From: DASTRU01 sp035761045
GTDB taxonomy: Bacteria > Pseudomonadota > Gammaproteobacteria > Burkholderiales > Burkholderiaceae_E
Direction of reading: 5' to 3'
DNA: 10,771 nt
NCBI GenBank assembly: GCA_035761045.1
Contig: DASTRU010000133.1
Span: forward strand, 1 to 10,771
Under the pieces are notes generated by a model. It saw only the letters and a list, made by a program, of their open reading frames with translations. It did not search any database and had not been told where the DNA came from. Within the stretch, counting starts at the first letter, position 1. Every line of letters begins with the position of its first letter. Shown one piece after another: positions 7,132-10,771 of this stretch. The position numbers and the translations under genes are program-made.

Positions 7132-8240
7132 TGCTCAGACGTACATGGCTGCGCTGGTTGACCATGAGCAGCGTGTTAAACGCGGTGAAGCCAAGCGTCG
7201 CGCGCGCGCCGTCGTCGGTCGACGCTTCGCCTTATCCGCCAGTTGAACGCGGCGCGGTGTTGACGTTCCCGCGCGACCATGGCGCTCATCCGCCCTACCG
7301 CATCGAATGGTGGTACGCGACCGGTTGGCTCGAAGGCGCCGACGGCCCACTTGGCATGCAAATCACCTTCTTTCGTTCGCGGCTCGCGCATGCGGACGAT
7401 TCCCCGAGCCGATTCGCGCCACGCCAAATCGTGTTCGCCCACGCCGCCTTGGCCGATCCAAGCGAAGGCCGTTTGCGTCACGCGCAAGAAGCGCAACGCA
7501 CGGGCTTTGGCGACGCCGCGTTCTCCGAAGACACGACCGACGTACGCTTGCATCGGTGGAGCCTGGCGCGCCAAGCCAGCAACGGCCATTACCGCGCCGT
7601 CGTCGCGACGCGCGAGTTCGACTTCGATCTCGAACTCGCGCCCACGCAACCGCTGCTCTTGCAAGGCGACGCCGGCTGGTCGCGCAAAGGCCCACGGCCC
7701 GAGCAAGCAAGCTACTACTACTCGCAACCGCATCTGGCCGTGCAAGGCCGCGTCTTGCGCCGTGGACGGCCCACGAACGTGACCGGCCGCGCCTGGCTTG
7801 ACCACGAATGGTCGAGCACGCTGCTCGATCCACGCGCCGCTGGATGGGATTGGATCGGCATCAACCTCGACGACGGCGGCGCGCTGATGGCGTTTCGCAT
7901 TCGGCCAAAGGACGGACACGACGCGGCGTTATGGGCCGGCGGCACGCATCGCGACGCGAGCGGCCGCGTGCGCACCTTCGCGCCCGAGGCGATCAGCTTT
8001 CGTCCAACGCGCTGGTGGACGAGCCCGCGCACGCAAACGCGCTACCCCGTGGAATTCGAAGTACGGGCGGGCGACCTCACCGCCACGCTTTCTCCCCTGC
8101 TCGACGATCAAGAACTCGATTCGCGCGAATCCACCGGCGCCGTGTATTGGGAAGGCGCGGTGGAATTGCGCCAGGCCGGCCGACGCATCGGGCGCGGTTA
8201 TTTGGAACTCACGGGTTATGCGGGGGCGCTGCGGCTTTAG
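7131..8240 (+). CDS. AttH/CrtC-like lipocalin-fold protein
   Basis: A 369-residue member of the AttH/carotenoid 1,2-hydratase (CrtC-like) superfamily, which adopts two lipocalin-like β-barrels and is thought to bind lipophilic ligands. Recognisable blocks: YRIEWWYATGWLEG (56-69), MQITFFRS (76-83), YYYSQPHLAVQGRV (195-208), GRAWLDHEWSS (219-229), GWDWIGINLDDGGALMAFRI (238-257) and the C-terminal YWEGAVEL and GRGYLELTGYAG. It is co-encoded with an ABC ATPase and FtsX permease, as in AttEFGH, so a role as ligand-binding partner of that transporter is more likely than carotenoid hydration; no carotenoid genes are nearby. The N-terminus (LRRTWLRWL, then a modest hydrophobic run and SVARA) looks like a weak or Tat-like export signal, so a periplasmic site is plausible but not certain. 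The start overlaps the permease stop (TGATG). Family membership is confident; enzymatic activity is unknown. Confidence 0.9.
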   Translation: MLRRTWLRWLTMSSVLNAVKPSVARAPSSVDASPYPPVERGAVLTFPRDHGAHPPYRIEWWYATGWLEGADGPLGMQITFFRSRLAHADDSPSRFAPRQIVFAHAALADPSEGRLRHAQEAQRTGFGDAAFSEDTTDVRLHRWSLARQASNGHYRAVVATREFDFDLELAPTQPLLLQGDAGWSRKGPRPEQASYYYSQPHLAVQGRVLRRGRPTNVTGRAWLDHEWSSTLLDPRAAGWDWIGINLDDGGALMAFRIRPKDGHDAALWAGGTHRDASGRVRTFAPEAISFRPTRWWTSPRTQTRYPVEFEVRAGDLTATLSPLLDDQELDSRESTGAVYWEGAVELRQAGRRIGRGYLELTGYAGALRL

Positions 8241-8245
8241 TCGAT

Positions 8246-8259
8246 GCGTCGCGCGACGC
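8246..8259. repeat. 14-bp perfect palindrome in the intergenic gap
   Basis: GCGTCGCGCGACGC is a perfect inverted repeat 5 bp after the lipocalin stop. As RNA it would form only a 5-bp stem with a GCGC loop and has no T-run after it, so it is a poor terminator. A second, weaker inverted pair GCGAGT/ACTCGC (8258-8263 and 8274-8279) follows. The 82-bp gap shows no convincing promoter, so the downstream exporter may be read through from the lipocalin operon. Confidence 0.3.
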
Positions 8260-8322
8260 GAGTACGATGCGCGACTCGCCGCGCTTTCCTTTCATCGTTC
8301 CTAAGCGATTGACCTGTTGCCC

Positions 8323-10158
8323 GTGTCCGATTCGCCTTCGACCACTCCTAACGAAATCGTCAACCTTGTCGAACTCGCGCCACGCGCGCGCCGGCTCGAT
8401 GCACTCGCGGGCCTAAAGCCGTTCTTGCGGCCGTATCGCGCACGCATCGCGCTCGCCTTCGTGCTGCTGACGCTGGCTTCGGCCGCGCTGCTGGCGGTGC
8501 CGCTCGCGTTTCGCGATTTGGTCGATCAAGGCTTTGTCCGTCAAGCCACGGCGCAAGCTTCGGCCAACGCCAGCGCGATGAACGCGCATTTCGCGCTGCT
8601 GCTGGGCATCGCCTTGTTTTGGGCGATGACGGTAAGCGCTCGTTACTACTTAGTAAGTTGGCTCGGCGAACGCGTCACCGCCGACTTACGCGCCGCGATT
8701 TATTCGCGCGTGCTGCGTCAAAGTCCGCAGTTTTTCGAGACCTTGCAAACCGGCGAAGTGCTTTCGCGATTGACGGGCGACACCACGCTTGTGCAAACCG
8801 TGGTTGGCTCGTCGGTATCGATGGGACTGCGCAGCGCGTTTCAGTTCGCGGGCGGCATGGTGATGCTCGCGTTCACGAGCTTTACCTTGTTCGCCGTCAA
8901 CATCGGCGTGTTGTTGCTCGTGGTGTTGCCGCTGCTGATGGCGAGCCGCCGCGTGCGTCGCTTGTCGCGTGAATCGCAAGACCGCATCGCCGATGCATCC
9001 GCCGTCGCAAGCGAGATGCTCAACGCCGCGACCACCGTGCAAGCCAACGCGCAAGAACCGCGCGAGGCCCAGCGCTTCGAATGGTTGGTGCACACCAGTT
9101 TCGCCGCCGCCGTGCGCCGTACCCGCATGCGCGCCGCGTTGACGGGCGCCATGATTGGCGGGGTGTTCGGCGCCATCGTCTTCGTGTTGTGGCTGGGCGC
9201 GCGCGCGGTGGCGGCGGGCGATATGACGGCGGGCCAACTCGCCTCCTTCGTGATGTACGCAGGCTTGGTGGCCGGATCGGCCGGCGTGATCGCCGAGGTC
9301 TGGGGCGATTTGCAACGCGCCGCCGGCGCCACCGAACGATTGATGGAGCTGCTGCGCGCACAGCCCGGCATCACCGACCCCGCGCGCCCGCTCGCGCTTG
9401 CGGCGCCAAGCCGTGGCGCGGTGCGTTTCGAACGGGTAAGTTTTCGTTACCCGTCCCGACCCGGCGTCGCCGCGCTTGACGACGTGTCGTTCGAGGTCGC
9501 GGCCGGCGAAACCGTCGCGCTCGTGGGCGCGAGCGGCGCGGGTAAGACCACCGTGTTTCAGTGCCTGCTTCGGTTCTACGACGTAAGCGATGGCCGCGTC
9601 ACGCTCGACGGCGTCGACGTGCGTCAACTCAAATTGAGCGATCTACGCGGCGCGATCGCCTTGGTCGCGCAAGATCCGGTGATCTTCTCCGCCAGCGCGC
9701 TTGAAAACATCCGCTACAGCCGGCCCGACGCGAGCGATGCCGAAGTACACGCCGTCGCGCGCGCGGCGCTCGCCGATGAATTCATTAGTCGATTACCCCA
9801 GGGATACGACACCTTCCTCGGCGAACGCGGCGTACGCCTTTCGGGCGGGCAACGGCAACGTATCGCGATCGCGCGCGCCATGTTGCGCGACGCGCCGTTG
9901 TTGTTACTGGATGAAGCAACGAGTGCACTGGACGCCGAGTCGGAGCGTTTAGTCGAACAAGGCTTGGCCGCCGCCATGCAAGGACGCACGACGTTGATCA
10001 TCGCGCATCGCTTATCGACCGTGCGCCGCGCCGATCGCGTGCTGGTGTTCGATCACGGTCGTATCGTGGAACAAGGCAGTCCCGCCGAGCTGCTCGGTCG
10101 CGATAGCCGGTTCGCGCGGTTGGCGCGTTGGCAGCAAACGCATCAGCCGACGTCTTAG
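8323..10158 (+). CDS. MsbA-related ABC exporter (fused transmembrane and ATPase domains)
   Basis: A homodimeric half-transporter of the type-IV exporter fold (MsbA/LmrA-like), expected in the inner membrane and moving lipids or hydrophobic compounds outward. It has 611 residues. The membrane domain spans about 30-345 with six helices; the segment FETLQTGEVLSRLTGDTTLV (138-157) and EVWGDLQRAAGATERLMELL (325-344) match the 'MsbA-related' subfamily (TIGR02204-like) found in proteobacteria rather than true MsbA. The ATPase domain shows FRYPSRP, Walker A GASGAGKT (402-409), Q-loop Gln450, signature LSGGQRQRIAIARAML (506-521), Walker B LLLLDE (526-531) and H-loop His562 in IIAHRLSTV, all intact. 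The start is uncertain: GTG8323 or TTG8317, as an in-frame TAA lies at 8302 and neither has a ribosome site. A hairpin begins at its stop codon. It may belong functionally with the lipocalin operon 82 bp upstream; the substrate is unknown. Confidence 0.93.
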   Translation: MSDSPSTTPNEIVNLVELAPRARRLDALAGLKPFLRPYRARIALAFVLLTLASAALLAVPLAFRDLVDQGFVRQATAQASANASAMNAHFALLLGIALFWAMTVSARYYLVSWLGERVTADLRAAIYSRVLRQSPQFFETLQTGEVLSRLTGDTTLVQTVVGSSVSMGLRSAFQFAGGMVMLAFTSFTLFAVNIGVLLLVVLPLLMASRRVRRLSRESQDRIADASAVASEMLNAATTVQANAQEPREAQRFEWLVHTSFAAAVRRTRMRAALTGAMIGGVFGAIVFVLWLGARAVAAGDMTAGQLASFVMYAGLVAGSAGVIAEVWGDLQRAAGATERLMELLRAQPGITDPARPLALAAPSRGAVRFERVSFRYPSRPGVAALDDVSFEVAAGETVALVGASGAGKTTVFQCLLRFYDVSDGRVTLDGVDVRQLKLSDLRGAIALVAQDPVIFSASALENIRYSRPDASDAEVHAVARAALADEFISRLPQGYDTFLGERGVRLSGGQRQRIAIARAMLRDAPLLLLDEATSALDAESERLVEQGLAAAMQGRTTLIIAHRLSTVRRADRVLVFDHGRIVEQGSPAELLGRDSRFARLARWQQTHQPTS

Positions 10159-10186
10159 GCGAATTCCCATTCGGCCTAAAACTTTT
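10155..10186 (+). terminator. Candidate rho-independent terminator overlapping the exporter stop codon
   Basis: TTAGGCGAAT (10155-10164) pairs with ATTCGGCCTAA (10169-10179) around a TCCC loop, giving a 10-bp stem with one bulged G. A short T run (10183-10186) follows after AAC. The stem includes the TAG stop codon itself. The T run is short and slightly displaced, so termination may be weak. Confidence 0.45.
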
Positions 10187-10263
10187 ATCGAGTCAAGGCT
10201 TAAACGGGTTGCAAATTGCCGCCGTAGATCACACCACCAGCGGGATTCAAAGACTGATCGACT

Positions 10264-10268
10264 TAGGA
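10264..10268 (+). promoter_or_regulatory. Ribosome binding site for the Cache-domain sensor
   Basis: TAGGA, followed by AA, lies 7 nt before the ATG at 10276 and supports that start over the in-frame ATG at 10288. The rest of the 117-bp gap (10159-10275) holds the hairpin at its left end and no promoter I can recognise with confidence. Confidence 0.5.
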
Positions 10269-10275
10269 AAGCCGT

Positions 10276-10771
10276 ATGCTGCGTGCGATGACGCGAAGAC
10301 TTTCGATCAAAAGCAAGATTGCCATGCTCGCCATTCTCGCGATGGCCGTGCTCACGCTGCTCGTAACCACCATGCAATGGGTATTGGTCGAGCGCGATCT
10401 CAAGGGCGTGCTTTCGCAACAGTTGCGCACCTTGACGCGTCAAGCCGCGGCCGAGCTCGACGAGAAACTCCGGCTGCGTCGCGATGCATTGACCGCCTCC
10501 GCGTCCGTCTACACCGCCAATGTATTGAGCGATCCCGCCAAGACAGGCGCCGTGCTCGCGCAAATGCGCGCCACAAGCACACTGTTCGACTCGCTGTTCG
10601 TCACCGACGAGAACGGCCGCATCTTGTATGACCTGCCCGCCGCCGCCGGGCGTCGTAACTTAGTCATCGCCGATCGCGAATATTTTCAGCGCGCGATGCG
10701 TACCGGACACACCGCGATCTCCGCGCCTGTCGTGGGCCGCGCCACCAAGGCGCCGCAAATCAACATCGCCG
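10276..10771 (+). CDS. Membrane-anchored Cache-domain sensor protein (partial, C-terminus off window)
   Basis: The first 165 residues of a signalling receptor; the frame stays open to the window end. The N-terminus MLRAMTRRLSIKSKIAM is a basic cytoplasmic lead into one membrane helix (about 15-34). A helical stretch follows (about 38-105, probably the long first helix of a periplasmic PAS-like fold), then SLFVTDENGRILYDLP (106-121), REYFQRAMRTGHTAIS (134-149) and the start of a PQINIA strand (160-165). The pattern 'f.tD..G.i....p', then 'd+.YF..a..tG...is.p..gr....p.i.ia' is typical of dCache_1 sensor domains in diguanylate cyclases, chemotaxis receptors and histidine kinases. The output domain is not in view, so none of these can be chosen; a GGDEF cyclase is my best guess from the N-terminus style. 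The ligand is unknown (Cache domains often bind amino or carboxylic acids). Confidence 0.85.
   Translation, partial: MLRAMTRRLSIKSKIAMLAILAMAVLTLLVTTMQWVLVERDLKGVLSQQLRTLTRQAAAELDEKLRLRRDALTASASVYTANVLSDPAKTGAVLAQMRATSTLFDSLFVTDENGRILYDLPAAAGRRNLVIADREYFQRAMRTGHTAISAPVVGRATKAPQINIA

Noticed and set aside
7131..8240. A carotenoid 1,2-hydratase (CrtC) role for the AttH-like gene
   Set aside because: The family includes CrtC, but no other carotenoid gene is near and the operon with an FtsX-type ABC transporter fits AttH far better.
8246..8279. Hairpins after the lipocalin gene as a terminator
   Set aside because: The stems are short, the perfect palindrome leaves only a tetraloop, and no T-run follows. 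Listed as a repeat only.
8686..9627. A 313-codon open frame on the minus strand
   Set aside because: It lies fully inside the exporter gene, whose motifs are certain. The translation is rich in His, Arg and Ala with no recognisable fold, typical of antisense frames in GC-rich DNA.
8323..10158. Calling the exporter msbA itself
   Set aside because: Its membrane-domain signature fits the MsbA-related subfamily and it lacks the usual neighbour lpxK, so the lipid A flippase name is not supported.
10177..10207. A σ28-like promoter (TAAAACTT then about 12 nt and GGCTTAAA) before the Cache sensor, which would suit a chemotaxis receptor
   Set aside because: Only about half of the -10 positions match the GCCGATAA consensus, and it overlaps the candidate terminator. 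Too weak to claim.
10187..10275. A riboswitch, such as cyclic di-GMP type, in the sensor leader
   Set aside because: I could not find the conserved cores or a consistent set of stems in this 89-nt stretch.

Overview
The window is a GC-rich (roughly three-fifths GC by eye), gene-dense chromosomal segment from a Gram-negative bacterium. The mix of an MsbA-related exporter, an AttH-type lipocalin with a LolD/MacB-class ABC transporter, EgtB/EgtD and a dipeptide-type permease suggests a proteobacterium, most likely a betaproteobacterium. That placement is inferred from family content; there is no marker gene here to fix it. I see no tRNA, rRNA, CRISPR array, insertion sequence, integrase or phage gene, and composition looks uniform throughout.

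Layout. (1) Positions 1-263, minus strand: the N-terminal part of a DppB/OppB-type peptide ABC transporter permease running off the left edge. It diverges from (2) an M20-family amidohydrolase of the hippurate hydrolase/aminoacylase type, 356-1579 plus. The gap between them carries a 15-bp inverted repeat. (3) Convergent with the hydrolase, and overlapping its 3' end by 15 bp, is a two-gene ergothioneine operon on the minus strand: egtD (histidine Nα-trimethyltransferase, 2801-3799) followed 12 bp later by egtB (iron-dependent sulfoxide synthase, 1565-2788). (4) An AT-rich divergent gap (3800-3907) separates egtD from a tightly coupled plus-strand trio: a LolD/MacB/YbbA-class ABC ATPase (3908-4579), an 851-residue FtsX-type permease (4576-7131, GTGA overlap) and an AttH/CrtC-like lipocalin-fold protein (7131-8240, TGATG overlap). 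Together they resemble the AttEFGH transport system. (5) After an 82-bp gap comes a full-length MsbA-related ABC exporter (8323-10158), ending in a hairpin that may terminate transcription. (6) A membrane-anchored Cache-domain sensor begins at 10276 and runs off the right edge, so its output domain is not visible.

How the genes may work together. The left block looks like uptake and hydrolysis of peptides or N-acyl amino acids. The egtDB pair makes the thiol-histidine antioxidant ergothioneine from histidine. The AttEFGH-like trio plus the MsbA-related exporter suggest envelope lipid handling, with the lipocalin as the likely lipophilic-ligand component; the cargo is unknown. Nothing here is clearly a new defence or mobile system. 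The least understood part is the ATPase-permease-lipocalin operon and its possible link to the exporter.
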